Part shown: piece after piece, positions 17,527 through 26,648 of the stretch
How the letters are laid out: the number at the start of each line of letters is the position of its first letter
How positions within the stretch are numbered: position 1 is the first letter of the stretch
Assembly: GCF_003313465.1 (NCBI RefSeq)
Contig: NZ_KZ845674.1
Coordinates: 1-64,000 of the forward strand
Direction: 5' to 3'
From: Thermoflavimicrobium daqui
GTDB taxonomy: Bacteria > Bacillota > Bacilli > Thermoactinomycetales > Thermoactinomycetaceae
Length of the DNA: 64,000 nt
Notes under the pieces: model-generated
What the model was told of the DNA's origin: nothing
Databases searched by the model: none
What the model saw: the letters and a program-made list of their open reading frames with translations, nothing else
Program-made: the position numbers and the translations under genes

Positions 17527-18549
17527 ATGAAAGAACTTCGTTTACTTTGGTGGAGTGGAGGATTATTCCTCTGCTTTCTTTTTTCTATCAGTGCGACAGT
17601 GACTTGGGGAAGTGCACACATTGAAATGGGGATGGTCTGGAAAATTATATTTTCCCACCTGTGGGGAGGAACTACTCTTCCGGCTGGAATCGATTCAGCA
17701 ACTGATGCGATTGTTTGGCAACTTCGATTTCCGCGGGTAATTTTAGCCGCAGTAGTTGGTGCTACTCTTGCGATTGCAGGGGTTATATTTCAAGGTCTAC
17801 TTAAAAACTCTCTCGCCGATCCATATGTACTGGGAGTTTCGTCAGGAGCAGCTACTGGAGCCGTCTTATCCATGCTGACAGGATGGGGTAGCATTTTACT
17901 TGGTAAATGGACTGTTCCTATTTTTGCTTTTGGTGGAGCATGCTTAGCTCTTTTTTTGGTTTTACGGATTGTTGATCGACACTTACGTGCAGAATCACTA
18001 ATCTTATCAGGTGTGGTGATTCAAGCCTTTTTTGGGGCCATTCTTACATTTGCGATTTCGATATCCGAACAAGAAATGCAGCGAATTCAGTTTTGGTTAA
18101 TGGGTAGTTTTGTACTACGTGACTGGGAACATGTATGGATTTTGTTGCCTATACTTGTGATCGGTCTAGTGGTTGCTTGGGGATTTAGTCGAGAGTTAAA
18201 TGTTCTTGTACTAGGAGATCGCTCTGCAAGTCATTTAGGAATGAATGTTGCACGAGTACGTCTTTTCTTACTCTTATTAGCTTCATTTGTTACAGCAGTA
18301 GCTGTTTCCGTCTCAGGAACGATTGGTTTTGTTGGATTGGTAATCCCACACATTATTCGGATGCTAACTGGTGCCGATCACCGTAGTTTGATTCCGTTAT
18401 CAGCTTTAGCTGGAGCTATTTTAATGATGTGGAGTGACTGTCTAGCACGTGTTATTTTTGATCCGCGTGAATTGCCAGTCGGCGTAATTACAGCTTTTAT
18501 CGGAGCGCCATTTTTTGCTATGATCCTAAAGAAACGTCAGAAGAGATAA
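17527..18549 (+). CDS. btuC: ABC transporter permease, FecCD/BtuC type
   Basis: 340 residues with about ten membrane segments. The motif LRFPRVILAAVVGATLAIAG is the typical FecCD entry, and SGTIGFVGLVIPHIIRMLTG is the coupling region that contacts the ATPase. Starts 10 bases after the binding-protein gene and ends 14 bases before the ATPase gene. Inferred substrate is a corrinoid because of the adenosyltransferase at the end of the operon. Confidence 0.87.
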   Translation: MKELRLLWWSGGLFLCFLFSISATVTWGSAHIEMGMVWKIIFSHLWGGTTLPAGIDSATDAIVWQLRFPRVILAAVVGATLAIAGVIFQGLLKNSLADPYVLGVSSGAATGAVLSMLTGWGSILLGKWTVPIFAFGGACLALFLVLRIVDRHLRAESLILSGVVIQAFFGAILTFAISISEQEMQRIQFWLMGSFVLRDWEHVWILLPILVIGLVVAWGFSRELNVLVLGDRSASHLGMNVARVRLFLLLLASFVTAVAVSVSGTIGFVGLVIPHIIRMLTGADHRSLIPLSALAGAILMMWSDCLARVIFDPRELPVGVITAFIGAPFFAMILKKRQKR

Positions 18550-18563
18550 AGGAGGAGAAGTGT

Positions 18564-19367
18564 TTGCTTAAAGCACAAGGGTTAGCAAAGTCGTATGGAT
18601 CAGAGCAGATTCTACATCAAGTGGAATTGGAAGTAAAGCGTGGAGAAAGTTTTGGGATCTTAGGACCCAATGGGAGCGGGAAAAGTACCTTAGTTAAAAT
18701 ATTAATTGGAGAAGAGTCTCCTGATTCAGGGAAGGTTTGGCTAGAAGGGAAAGAGATAGCTAGCTATGATTCCAAAGAACGTGCCCGAAAGATTGCTGTA
18801 TTAGCCCAAGAGACGATGGAGGAGATCGATTTTACTGTCGGGCAAGTGGTCGAGATGGGGCGTTATCCCTATCTAAAAAAATGGACAGGAATGACCCGAC
18901 AAGATCAAGAAATCATCGAACAAGTGATGGAGCTAACAGGGGTATCCATTTACCGAGACCGCCGTTTTAGTGATCTTAGCGGGGGAGAAAAGCAGCGCGT
19001 TGCGATTGCCAAAGCATTGGCACAAGAACCAGAGCTATTATTTTTAGACGAACCAACCACTTACTTAGATATTCATTATCAGTTGTTGATTCTGGATTTA
19101 ATTCACCGATATCGGCAGGAGCATCAGTTAACGATTGTGATGGTACTACATGATTTAAATTTAGCCGCCCAGTATTGCGATCAACTGCTTCTTCTTTCTA
19201 AAGGAAAGGTCAAAGCCGCCGGAAATCCTCAGCAGATAATTCAACCCAGTCTAATAGACGAAGTCTTTCACGTAAAGCCTATCGTTCTTTCACATCCCAA
19301 ATGGCAAGTGCCACAATTACTTTTGTCTGCAAAAAGGGATTCTTGTTCTTCAGGCGAATGTTCCTAA
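18564..19367 (+). CDS. btuD: ABC transporter ATP-binding protein, BtuD-like
   Basis: 267 residues. Walker A is GPNGSGKST, the Q-loop LAQE, the signature LSGGEKQRVAIAKAL, Walker B LLFLDEPTTYLD, and the H-loop VLHDLN. A C-terminal extension ends in a Cys/Ser-rich SCSSGECS. Start is TTG 18564, after AAAGGAGGAG. It powers the permease at 17527. Confidence 0.87.
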   Translation: MLKAQGLAKSYGSEQILHQVELEVKRGESFGILGPNGSGKSTLVKILIGEESPDSGKVWLEGKEIASYDSKERARKIAVLAQETMEEIDFTVGQVVEMGRYPYLKKWTGMTRQDQEIIEQVMELTGVSIYRDRRFSDLSGGEKQRVAIAKALAQEPELLFLDEPTTYLDIHYQLLILDLIHRYRQEHQLTIVMVLHDLNLAAQYCDQLLLLSKGKVKAAGNPQQIIQPSLIDEVFHVKPIVLSHPKWQVPQLLLSAKRDSCSSGECS

Positions 19368-19394
19368 AGAGGAACATAAAAAGGAGGTTTTTGA

Positions 19395-19952
19395 GTGAAG
19401 ATTTATACTCGTACTGGTGATCAAGGAACAACAGGTGTATTGGGTGGTCGGATCGATAAAGATGATATTCGTGTGGAAGCTTATGGGACGATCGATGAGC
19501 TCAATGCTTTTATTGGCGAGGCAATGGCCCGTATGGATCAAAAAAGCCATGCTGATCTTATCGCTGATTTAACAGAAATACAACATGAATTATTTGATGC
19601 GGGTGGAGATTTGGCCCAAGTAGGAAAGAATAGAAACTATAAAGTGGTAGCTGAAATGGTAAGTAGGCTGGAAGAATGGATCGATAAATATGACGCAGAA
19701 TGCCCACCACTCAAAAGATTTATCTTGCCCGGAGGATCTCCACTTGCTGCAAGCCTTCATATATGTCGTGTTATAGCACGCCGAGCTGAACGACTAGTAG
19801 TGACATTAACGCGAAACCAAGAAACAAATGAAGAAGTACGTCGCTATCTGAATCGGCTATCCGATTTCTTTTTTATAGCGGCTCGTGTCGCTAATGTACG
19901 CGCTCAAATTCCTGATGTTGAATATAAACGGGGTGGACAAGTATTTAATTAA
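19395..19952 (+). CDS. Cob(I)yrinic acid a,c-diamide adenosyltransferase, PduO type
   Basis: 185 residues. Attaches the adenosyl group of ATP to cob(I)alamin. Motifs: TRTGDQGTTGVLGG (ATP site), YGTIDELNAFIGEAMA, RRAERLVV, and NRLSDFFFIAARVAN. The start is GTG 19395, preceded by AAAGGAGG at good spacing. Its position directly after the transporter matches the yvrABC-yvqK order of B. subtilis and supports corrinoid uptake as the operon's job. Confidence 0.92.
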   Translation: MKIYTRTGDQGTTGVLGGRIDKDDIRVEAYGTIDELNAFIGEAMARMDQKSHADLIADLTEIQHELFDAGGDLAQVGKNRNYKVVAEMVSRLEEWIDKYDAECPPLKRFILPGGSPLAASLHICRVIARRAERLVVTLTRNQETNEEVRRYLNRLSDFFFIAARVANVRAQIPDVEYKRGGQVFN

Positions 19953-20033
19953 GAGTGTGCGGTGTCATTCAGTATTCTAAATTAAGTCAATCTACTTAGG
20001 GGTATTCAAGATCTTATATTGGAGGTATATACC

Positions 20034-20393
20034 ATGAGTTTGATTATGTATCAATATCCAAAGTGTGGAACCTGTCGAAAAGCGATGAAATATCTTACCG
20101 ATCATGGAGTTTCTTTTACTGCTAAACACATTGTTGAAGAACCGCCATCCAAAGAAGAGCTTGCTAAGCTCATTAAAAAAAGTGGGCTACCCATCCAGAA
20201 GTTTTTTAATACAAGTGGAAAAAAATATCGTGAGTTGGGGCTTTCACAGAAATTAAAAGAGATGAGCGATGAAAAAAAATTAGAACTGCTAGCCTCAGAT
20301 GGAATGCTAATCAAACGTCCAATTGTTACCGATAACGAAAAAGTGACAGTAGGTTTTAAAGAAGATGACTTTGCGAAGACTTGGGTGAAATAA
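20034..20393 (+). CDS. ArsC/Spx-family protein (YusI-like)
   Basis: 119 residues with the thioredoxin-like ArsC fold. An N-terminal CGTC pair (in YPKCGTCRKA) and a C-terminal LIKRPIV segment are present, as in YusI/YffB-type proteins. The CxxC is as in Spx, but the protein lacks an obvious Spx RPI-R interaction region. Whether it is a reductase or a regulator cannot be said. Start ATG 20034, after GGAGGTATATACC; the in-frame TTG at 20019 is less likely. Confidence 0.8.
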   Translation: MSLIMYQYPKCGTCRKAMKYLTDHGVSFTAKHIVEEPPSKEELAKLIKKSGLPIQKFFNTSGKKYRELGLSQKLKEMSDEKKLELLASDGMLIKRPIVTDNEKVTVGFKEDDFAKTWVK

Positions 20394-20504
20394 TTCGATT
20401 GCCCTCATGAATAGAATTGTCTCTAAGAATCTGTCTACTAATAATAGGAAAAAGTGAGAAGAAAAAATAGCAGCACTCATCAATGAGATAGTTATAATCA
20501 AATG

Positions 20505-20541
20505 CCCGTACCACTTAGCGTGTGATACGGGAGCTTTTTTA
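20505..20541. terminator. Bidirectional terminator
   Basis: CCCGTACCAC pairs with GTGATACGGG (one mismatch), followed by AGCTTTTTT. It lies between convergent genes. Confidence 0.75.
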
Positions 20542-20544
20542 TGA

Positions 20545-21606
20545 CTAGCTCTTGGATGACCATTGCGCATAGACAAGATGTAATATTTCATTGATCTGTT
20601 CGATCTGAGTACGAGCACCATTTTTTTGTAGCCAATCAAGTAATTGACTGCGATCTGCATAGAATTCATCTTCGATTTGTTTGATAATATCTTTCCGACC
20701 TCGCTGTTTCCACTGTTCTAAGTAACTAGCACGCTCCTGTTCGTCTATAAACATCAAATCAGCAATACAAAGTCTACCACCAGGCTTTAGAACTCTTTGC
20801 ATTTCTTCAAGAGCAAGGATCTTTTGTTCAGGGGTTAAGTGGTGCAAAGCATAGCTAGTCACAATAAAGTCGAAACAGTGGTCAGTAAAGGGAATCGCTA
20901 GGAAATTGCCGATCCTTGTTTCAATCTCAGGGTACTTTTGTTTACATTGCTTCAGCATTTCTTTGGATTGATCGATCCCTTTGATTTGGATCCCACGTCC
21001 CAAAAAGCGTCCAGCTAAGTTCCCTGTACCAATCCCGATTTCCAATCCAATTTCATGGTTTTGTGGACGAATCCATTCAAGCACTTTATCCAATACCTTG
21101 TCATAATCTTTATGTACATGGAAAGATTCTTGTACTGTTTGAACCTGTTGATCATAGCTTGCCGCTTGTTTATCAAAATTCCATCGATCCATCCAATTCG
21201 TTCGTTCCAGTTCCGTCCGCTTACATTGAGCAGCGAGTTCCCATAAGCTTTCCCAAGAACAACTACTTTCGCTTTTATAATGATTAATCATATGATCTAA
21301 TGTGTTAATAACTTGTTTGAGTCGAACCTGTTCTGCAAAGATAACAGCACGCTGTAGTTCAAGATAGTACAATACTTCTTCGGAATCACCTTCATCCATT
21401 TCTGCTAATACTTGTTCAATTTGTTGGATGGACATACCTACTTCACGCAGCGAGATAATGGTTTGTAAACGCCACGCTTCTTTATCTGTAAAAACACGAT
21501 ATTGATTTTCGTCATTTTTGTCGGGTGATATAAGACCTTTCTCTTCATAAAATCGGATGGTTCTTGGAGAGACCTTTAGTTTATCTGCGATTTCTTTGAT
21601 ATGCAT
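20545..21606 (-). CDS. MerR-family regulator fused to a SAM methyltransferase
   Basis: 353 residues in two parts. Residues 1-70 are a MerR winged helix-turn-helix (MHIKEIADKLKVSPRTIRFY, with YEEKGLI and a YRVFTDKE wing), followed by a coiled dimerisation helix (about 80-115). Residues 140-330 are a class I methyltransferase: motif I GLEIGIGTGNLAG, an acidic GIDQSKEML, and a YALHHLTPEQK motif. Effector-binding domains in MerR proteins are usually C-terminal, so the methyltransferase may act as sensor or the protein may couple control and catalysis. A MerR-type promoter lies directly upstream (21658-21688). Start ATG 21606 follows AAAGGGGAG. Confidence 0.85.
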   Translation of the reverse strand: MHIKEIADKLKVSPRTIRFYEEKGLISPDKNDENQYRVFTDKEAWRLQTIISLREVGMSIQQIEQVLAEMDEGDSEEVLYYLELQRAVIFAEQVRLKQVINTLDHMINHYKSESSCSWESLWELAAQCKRTELERTNWMDRWNFDKQAASYDQQVQTVQESFHVHKDYDKVLDKVLEWIRPQNHEIGLEIGIGTGNLAGRFLGRGIQIKGIDQSKEMLKQCKQKYPEIETRIGNFLAIPFTDHCFDFIVTSYALHHLTPEQKILALEEMQRVLKPGGRLCIADLMFIDEQERASYLEQWKQRGRKDIIKQIEDEFYADRSQLLDWLQKNGARTQIEQINEILHLVYAQWSSKS

Positions 21607-21657
21607 AGTTAAAGTACTACTCCCCTTTCAACTGATGATATCTTCCTTACTATTCAG

Positions 21658-21688
21658 ATTCTAAGGGTTAACGTTACGGAAAGGTCAA
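21658..21688 (-). promoter_or_regulatory. MerR-type promoter of the fusion gene (19-bp spacer)
   Basis: On the minus strand: TTGACC (-35, 21683-21688), a 19-base spacer (21664-21682) and TAGAAT (-10, 21658-21663). The spacer contains GTAACGTTAAC, a near-perfect dyad. A 19-bp spacer with a dyad is the hallmark of MerR-regulated promoters, so autoregulation is likely. The rest of 21607-22075 is AT-rich DNA apart from the cre site. Confidence 0.7.
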
Positions 21689-22012
21689 TACTAAATAATC
21701 AGAGCTGTGATGGAAATGATTAAAACGGACAGTATTATATGATCGTAGGGAGCCGATAGGAACACGAAATACCTATATTTGATAAATCAACCGCCATGAT
21801 TATAAATCAACTAGATCCTAATTTTTATTAATAAAATTATATTTATATCGAATCGGTGATGAAGTTAGATAACTGATTAAATAAGATCCCAAACAAAATG
21901 ACCTTAGCAAGTATTTCCCTTTCTTATTTTTATTTTATATGTAGATTTCTATTTCTTTTTTTAATATAATAAATAAACAAGTTTCCATATATAAGTAGGG
22001 GAGAACATAAAC

Positions 22013-22026
22013 TGAAAACGCTTACA
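22013..22026 (+). promoter_or_regulatory. CcpA cre site upstream of amino-acid permease
   Basis: TGAAAACGCTTACA matches the cre consensus TGWAANCGNTNNCA at every position. It lies 50 bases before the permease start and downstream of a TATAAT (21965-21970), a position suited to a CcpA roadblock. Confidence 0.7.
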
Positions 22027-22075
22027 GATTTATGCCACAGAAAAGCTCAGTTTTCGGAGAGGAAGGAGCAACTAC

Positions 22076-23467
22076 ATGGCAGAAAAACAGATAGCAAACT
22101 CTGAGCAAAATCAAAACAGTGTATTTGAACGCGAAAATGTTTTAGAGCGAAAATTGGGCACTAAGCAGCTTTCGATGGTGGTCATTGGTACTGCAGTGGG
22201 AACAGGCTTGTTTATGGGATCAGGTTTATCGATCAGCTATGCAGGTCCAAGTGTAATTTTAAGTTATGCCGTAGCAGCTTTAATTGCTTTTTTTATGATG
22301 ATGTGCCTAGCAGAAATGACGGTAAAACATCCGACAGCAGGTTCATTTGGAACACATGCTGAGTATTATTTAGGTCCTTGGTCTGGCTTTATGGTTCGTA
22401 CTACTTATTGGATTGCAAACGTGATTGCAGTAGGTGGAGAAGTAACAGCAGTTGCTTTGTATATGCACTATTGGCTCCCTTCCATACCTAAATGGGTTTG
22501 GGTTATTCTCTTTTCGATCATTATTATTTTCTTAAATGCACGTTCTGTATCGAATTTTGGTACAATGGAATACTGGTTTTCAATTATTAAAATCACAGCG
22601 ATTATTGGTTTTATTCTTATAGGAGCAGCAGTTCTTTTCGGAATAGGGACAAAACCGGTTGGGTTTTCTAACTATGTGGCTCATGGTGGATTTATGCCAA
22701 ATGGCTGGTATGGTCTCTGGTTAGGAACCACGACGGCGATGTTTAGTTATATTGGTTCGGAAATGATCGCAGTAACCGCTGGGGAAAGTAAAAACCCGAG
22801 TGAAAGCATTCCTAAATCTATGCGTTTATCAGCCTTTCGCTTAATTATTTTCTATGTGTTATCTTTAGCCATTATGGTGGCTGTCATCCCATGGAATCAA
22901 GCTGGTTCACAAGAAATTACACAAAGTCCTTTTGTAAAGGTATTCGCGGCTCTAGGTATTCCGCTTGCAGACCATATTATGAACTTTGTGGTACTTGTCG
23001 CAGCTTTATCAGCAATGAATGCCCAAGTTTATGCTTCTACACGAATGGTTTTCTCATTAGCCAAAGGCAACTATGTTCCCAAAGCATTGGGTAAGCTAAG
23101 TGAACGAGGTGTCCCGATCAATGCTCTACTTATTTCAAGTATCGGGTTAGTATTGGCTACTGTATTAAATGTTGCTGTACCCGATGCGTATAGCATTTTG
23201 ATAGGGTTAGCTACAATTGGTGCGCTCGTATCATGGTTTATGATCTTTATGACTTACTTCCGGTTTAAGAAGCAAAATCAAGAGAAGCTCAGTTATCATG
23301 CTCCACTTTACCCCGTGATTCCTATTGTGGGAACACTTCTACTTGGAGGAACGATTGTTACTTTAGGAATTGATCCAAATTGGCGCTTTACGTGGTATGC
23401 TGGAGCAGGTTGGCTTGCTTTAATTTCGATTATCTACTTGGTGTGGATTAAGAAAAAAAAGCAATGA
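22076..23467 (+). CDS. Amino-acid permease (APC superfamily, AAT family)
   Basis: 463 residues, about twelve membrane segments. Segment 1 holds GTAVGTGLFMGSG, the substrate-binding unwound helix of the APC fold, followed by SYAGPSVILSY. Another hallmark is AEMTVKHPTAGSFGTHAE. Members carry amino acids in with protons; which one is not evident. Start ATG 22076 follows GAGGAAGGAGCAACTAC. A perfect cre site just upstream suggests repression by preferred sugars. A paralogue follows at 25037. Confidence 0.88.
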   Translation: MAEKQIANSEQNQNSVFERENVLERKLGTKQLSMVVIGTAVGTGLFMGSGLSISYAGPSVILSYAVAALIAFFMMMCLAEMTVKHPTAGSFGTHAEYYLGPWSGFMVRTTYWIANVIAVGGEVTAVALYMHYWLPSIPKWVWVILFSIIIIFLNARSVSNFGTMEYWFSIIKITAIIGFILIGAAVLFGIGTKPVGFSNYVAHGGFMPNGWYGLWLGTTTAMFSYIGSEMIAVTAGESKNPSESIPKSMRLSAFRLIIFYVLSLAIMVAVIPWNQAGSQEITQSPFVKVFAALGIPLADHIMNFVVLVAALSAMNAQVYASTRMVFSLAKGNYVPKALGKLSERGVPINALLISSIGLVLATVLNVAVPDAYSILIGLATIGALVSWFMIFMTYFRFKKQNQEKLSYHAPLYPVIPIVGTLLLGGTIVTLGIDPNWRFTWYAGAGWLALISIIYLVWIKKKKQ

Positions 23468-23520
23468 TATAAACGTCTAATATAGGAAAATATCACGAAC
23501 TATATCTATAAAAACATCCA

Positions 23521-23750
23521 GTAGTGTCCATTAACCAAAAATAGGTAAGATGGAGAGGCATTTTTCGACTAAGTCGACCTCATGCCCCGCTCTACGGGAT
23601 AAGAAGTTAAAGCCTATAAGAACTTCTAAAATGTCTTACCTAGCGGAATGAACGGAAACGGACTCGGACTCATCTTTGTAAGACATCATCAGTCACGTGA
23701 CGAAAATATGCCCTCCAGAAAACCTATTATTATACAAATCAACAGCCGTG
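23521..23750 (+). repeat. RepB intergenic repeat, copy 2
   Basis: Starts GTAGTGTCCATTAACC, includes GGAGAGGCATTTTTCGACTA and AGTCGACCTCATG, and ends with CATCAGTCACGTGACGAAAA, then TATGCCCTCC and a short tail. GGAGAGGCATTTTTCG pairs with CGAAAATATGCCCTCC. It sits between the permease and the O-methyltransferase. Confidence 0.8.
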
Positions 23751-23792
23751 AAAAACATCCCTTTCCAGTTTCGAGTGGTTTGGGATGTTTTT
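23751..23792. terminator. Bidirectional terminator
   Basis: AAAAACATCCC (23751-23761) pairs perfectly with GGGATGTTTTT (23782-23792) between convergent genes. Confidence 0.8.
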
Positions 23793-23825
23793 ATTCTTTA
23801 ACCTGATTTACCTTCTCTGGTAATC

Positions 23826-24500
23826 CTAATCGATGACAAGGGCGATGGCAAAGCCGTCATACCCTTTGCTACCGACAGTTTGAATTGCTGTAGCACTTAC
23901 TCGTGGTTCATCAGCAAGCATTTCCATGAAGCGTCGGACTCCTTGAACGCTGGGGTCTGTAGAGGATTCATCGATGACGGAGCCTTTACGAACGACATTA
24001 TCGGCGATGATTAGGCTACCACAACGTGATAATTTTAAAGCCCATTCAAAGTAATAAGGATTGTTCGGCTTATCAGCGTCAATAAATATGATATCAAAAG
24101 GCTCAGTCTTTTCTTTTGCAAGCTGTGCTAAGGAGTCAAGAGCATTTCCTACTCGTATTTCTACCTTTTCTAATAGATTAGCCCGGGCGATATTAGACTG
24201 GGCTATTTCTGCATGAAAAGGGTCTAGTTCTAAGCTAATCAGGTGTCCATCAGGTGGTAATGCACGAGCAAACCAGATGGTACTATAACCACCTAGTGTT
24301 CCGATTTCCAGTATTCTTCGTGCTCCTTTTATCTGTGCAAGTAGATGGAGTAGCTTTCCTTGGTTAGGAGCCACATCGATTGCAGGTAAGCCAGCAGCTT
24401 TGTTTGCTTCTAGGGTTTCTTCAAGTACAGGGTCAGATGGAACAAGTAAGTCTGTAATGTATTGATCGACATGTGCCCAGTTGTTATTAAAATTGCTCAT
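23826..24500 (-). CDS. Class I SAM-dependent O-methyltransferase
   Basis: 224 residues of the caffeoyl-CoA/catechol O-methyltransferase family. Motif I is ARRILEIGTLGGYSTIWFA; the metal and SAM-binding acid is in IIFIDADKPNNP; IIADNVVRKG supplies further metal ligands. The substrate is unknown; tRNA (TrmR-like) or a catechol is possible. Start ATG 24500 (MSNFNNN) has AAAGGGTG 8 bases upstream; the alternative ATG at 24506 is too close to it. Confidence 0.85.
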   Translation of the reverse strand: MSNFNNNWAHVDQYITDLLVPSDPVLEETLEANKAAGLPAIDVAPNQGKLLHLLAQIKGARRILEIGTLGGYSTIWFARALPPDGHLISLELDPFHAEIAQSNIARANLLEKVEIRVGNALDSLAQLAKEKTEPFDIIFIDADKPNNPYYFEWALKLSRCGSLIIADNVVRKGSVIDESSTDPSVQGVRRFMEMLADEPRVSATAIQTVGSKGYDGFAIALVID

Positions 24501-25036
24501 GTACATGACACCCTTTCAGATTAGGTTAATCAATTTTTACTATACATCCGATTGTGTGATTAATTATAATTGCGATTTTTCCAAGAGATACAAAAGTCCT
24601 AGGAGTTTCTATGGAGTAGAATTAGGAGAGGATGAGGTGGGAAACGATGCGTGATTCATTTGTCAATATCACCTGAATGTAATAGAAAATTGTAACTATT
24701 ATACTCCACTAAAACAAATCACGCAATTAAAACAAAACCTCCGTTTTTTTTAGATTACCATTTTTAAGATATAGATTTTTTATTTTATATAGATATAATA
24801 TATAAAAATAGTAATATATATTTTAAGACTTTACCTTACGGTTTTGCTGTTTATGTCTAATGTTTACTTCTCATTCTAAGAAACATTAAAAATTCTCATT
24901 GGAGATTAAAGGGAACCAGTACGATTAAACATTGAATGCGTTATCGTTTTTATTTTATTTTTAATACTTTAATACAGAGCAGCATATAAGCGTCATAGTC
25001 TTAAAGCAAAATGTAGTAGAGAAAGGACAACCTAGA
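24501..25036. other. AT-rich intergenic region, possible weak cre site
   Basis: No gene or repeat recognised. TGAATGCGTTATCG at about 24935-24948 matches cre at all but two positions, about 90 bases before the second permease. It is noted because the paralogous permease has a perfect cre. The AAAGGA ribosome site of that gene is at its end. Confidence 0.3.
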
Positions 25037-26419
25037 ATGGCAAAACAGCAGGTATCGCTCTTTGAGCGAGAAAATGTACTTGAAAGAAAGCTAACGGCCA
25101 AACAATTAACGATGGTAGCGATTGGCTCTGCGGTTGGAACTGGTTTATTTATGGGATCGGGTCTTGTCATTAGTTATGCAGGGCCAGGAGCAATTCTTAG
25201 TTATGCCGTAGCAGCTTTGCTTACTTTTATTATGCTAATCTGTTTAGCAGAAATGACGGTCAAACATCCAACAGCTGGTTCTTTTGGAACTCATGCGGAA
25301 CATTATTTAGGAGCTTGGTCTGGCTATCTAGTACGTTGGAGTTATTGGCTTATCAATGTACTAGCCATCGGAAGCGAAGTAACGGCCATCGCTTTGTATA
25401 TGAATTTCTGGTTTTCAGGGGTTCCCAAATGGGTTTGGATTATATTATTTTCTTTGGTCATTATTTATTTTAATGCACGTTCGGTAAATAGCTTTGGTAC
25501 ATTGGAATATTGGTTTTCATTCATTAAGGTAGTTGCTATTATTGGATTTATCATGATAGGGTTGGCGATGATATTTGGACTAGGAACCAAGCCTGTCGGT
25601 TTTTCGAACTATGTTAGCCATGGTGGATTTTTACCTTTTGGTTGGGGTGGTATTTGGCTTGGGATTGGGATGGCGAGTTTTAGTTATTTTGGCTCCGAGT
25701 TAATTGCTGTTACGGCAGGTGAAAGTAAAGATCCAGCAAATACAATTCCAAAAACGATGCGTTTGACCGCTTTTCGTCTCATTATTTTTTATGTGCTATC
25801 TATGATTGTTATGTTGGCGGTTGTACCGTGGAGTCAATCAGGGGCAAAAGAGATCGTACAAAGTCCATTTGTAAAAGTATTTTCGATCTTGGGCATACCT
25901 GGGGCAGATCATGTAATGAATTTCGTGGTGTTGATCGCTGCACTTTCTGCCATGAATGCACAAGTTTATGGGGCGACACGGATGCTATTTTCGCTCTCCA
26001 AAGGCGGTTATGCACCTACCATTTTAGGTAGACTTAATTCACAACAAGTCCCTGTTTATGCTCTTTTACTTTCATGTGTCGGATTGTTCTTAGCCATTAT
26101 TCTAAATATAGCTGTACCTGATGCTTATAATATTTTGTTTGGAATCGTGATTTTTGGTGGTTTATTCTGTTGGAGTATCATTTTTGTGACCTATTTTTCC
26201 TTTCGCAAAGCGAATGCTTCATCTAAATTAGTGTATCGGGCACCTTTGTATCCGCTCTTACCTGTGATTGGACTTCTTTTAGTTTTGGGTATTTTAATAA
26301 CGTTATGGTTTATGCCTGAATGGCGGTTTGTCTGGTATGTTGGTGTTTCTTGGCTTGTGCTCTTATCCATTTTATACTTTCTACGTTATCAAAAGAAAAT
26401 AGTGAAAGTAGATAAGTAA
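25037..26419 (+). CDS. Amino-acid permease (APC superfamily, AAT family), second copy
   Basis: 460 residues, about twelve membrane segments, clearly paralogous to the gene at 22076: GSAVGTGLFMGSG, SYAGPGAILSY and AEMTVKHPTAGSFGTHAEHY. The shared beginning VFERENVLERKL / LFERENVLERKL suggests a local duplication later separated by the O-methyltransferase and RepB. Substrate not determinable. Start ATG 25037 follows GAGAAAGGAC. Confidence 0.88.
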   Translation: MAKQQVSLFERENVLERKLTAKQLTMVAIGSAVGTGLFMGSGLVISYAGPGAILSYAVAALLTFIMLICLAEMTVKHPTAGSFGTHAEHYLGAWSGYLVRWSYWLINVLAIGSEVTAIALYMNFWFSGVPKWVWIILFSLVIIYFNARSVNSFGTLEYWFSFIKVVAIIGFIMIGLAMIFGLGTKPVGFSNYVSHGGFLPFGWGGIWLGIGMASFSYFGSELIAVTAGESKDPANTIPKTMRLTAFRLIIFYVLSMIVMLAVVPWSQSGAKEIVQSPFVKVFSILGIPGADHVMNFVVLIAALSAMNAQVYGATRMLFSLSKGGYAPTILGRLNSQQVPVYALLLSCVGLFLAIILNIAVPDAYNILFGIVIFGGLFCWSIIFVTYFSFRKANASSKLVYRAPLYPLLPVIGLLLVLGILITLWFMPEWRFVWYVGVSWLVLLSILYFLRYQKKIVKVDK

Positions 26420-26482
26420 ATTAAGAAACTTGGGTTGAAGTAATGGACTCAACAGCCAGTAAAATGAAATATAATCTATCGA

Positions 26483-26522
26483 AAAAGCTCTACGCTAAAG
26501 TAAAAATGCGTAGAGCTTTTCT
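26483..26522 (+). terminator. Intrinsic terminator after second permease
   Basis: AAAAGCTCTACGC (26483-26495) pairs perfectly with GCGTAGAGCTTTT (26508-26520). Confidence 0.85.
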
Positions 26523-26626
26523 TGTAAACGAATAACAATATACATAAGCTTGAATGAGATTGAATCGAATCGTAAAAAATAGCTTAAAGGCATTTATGAG
26601 AAGGATAGGTGATAAGTATTTTCAAA

Positions 26627-26641
26627 TTATACTTAGTATAA
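26627..26641. promoter_or_regulatory. PerR-box-like palindrome upstream of peroxiredoxin
   Basis: TTATACTTAGTATAA is a perfect 7-1-7 palindrome and matches the Per box TTATAATNATTATAA at 12 of 14 informative positions with two symmetrical changes. It lies 7 bases upstream of a -35 element. Confidence 0.45.
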
Positions 26642-26648
26642 ACTAGAA

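Noticed and set aside
22011-22062. Possible hairpin between the cre-site region and CTCAGTTTTCGG
   Set aside because: The two segments are not properly complementary when reverse-complemented, so no stem forms.
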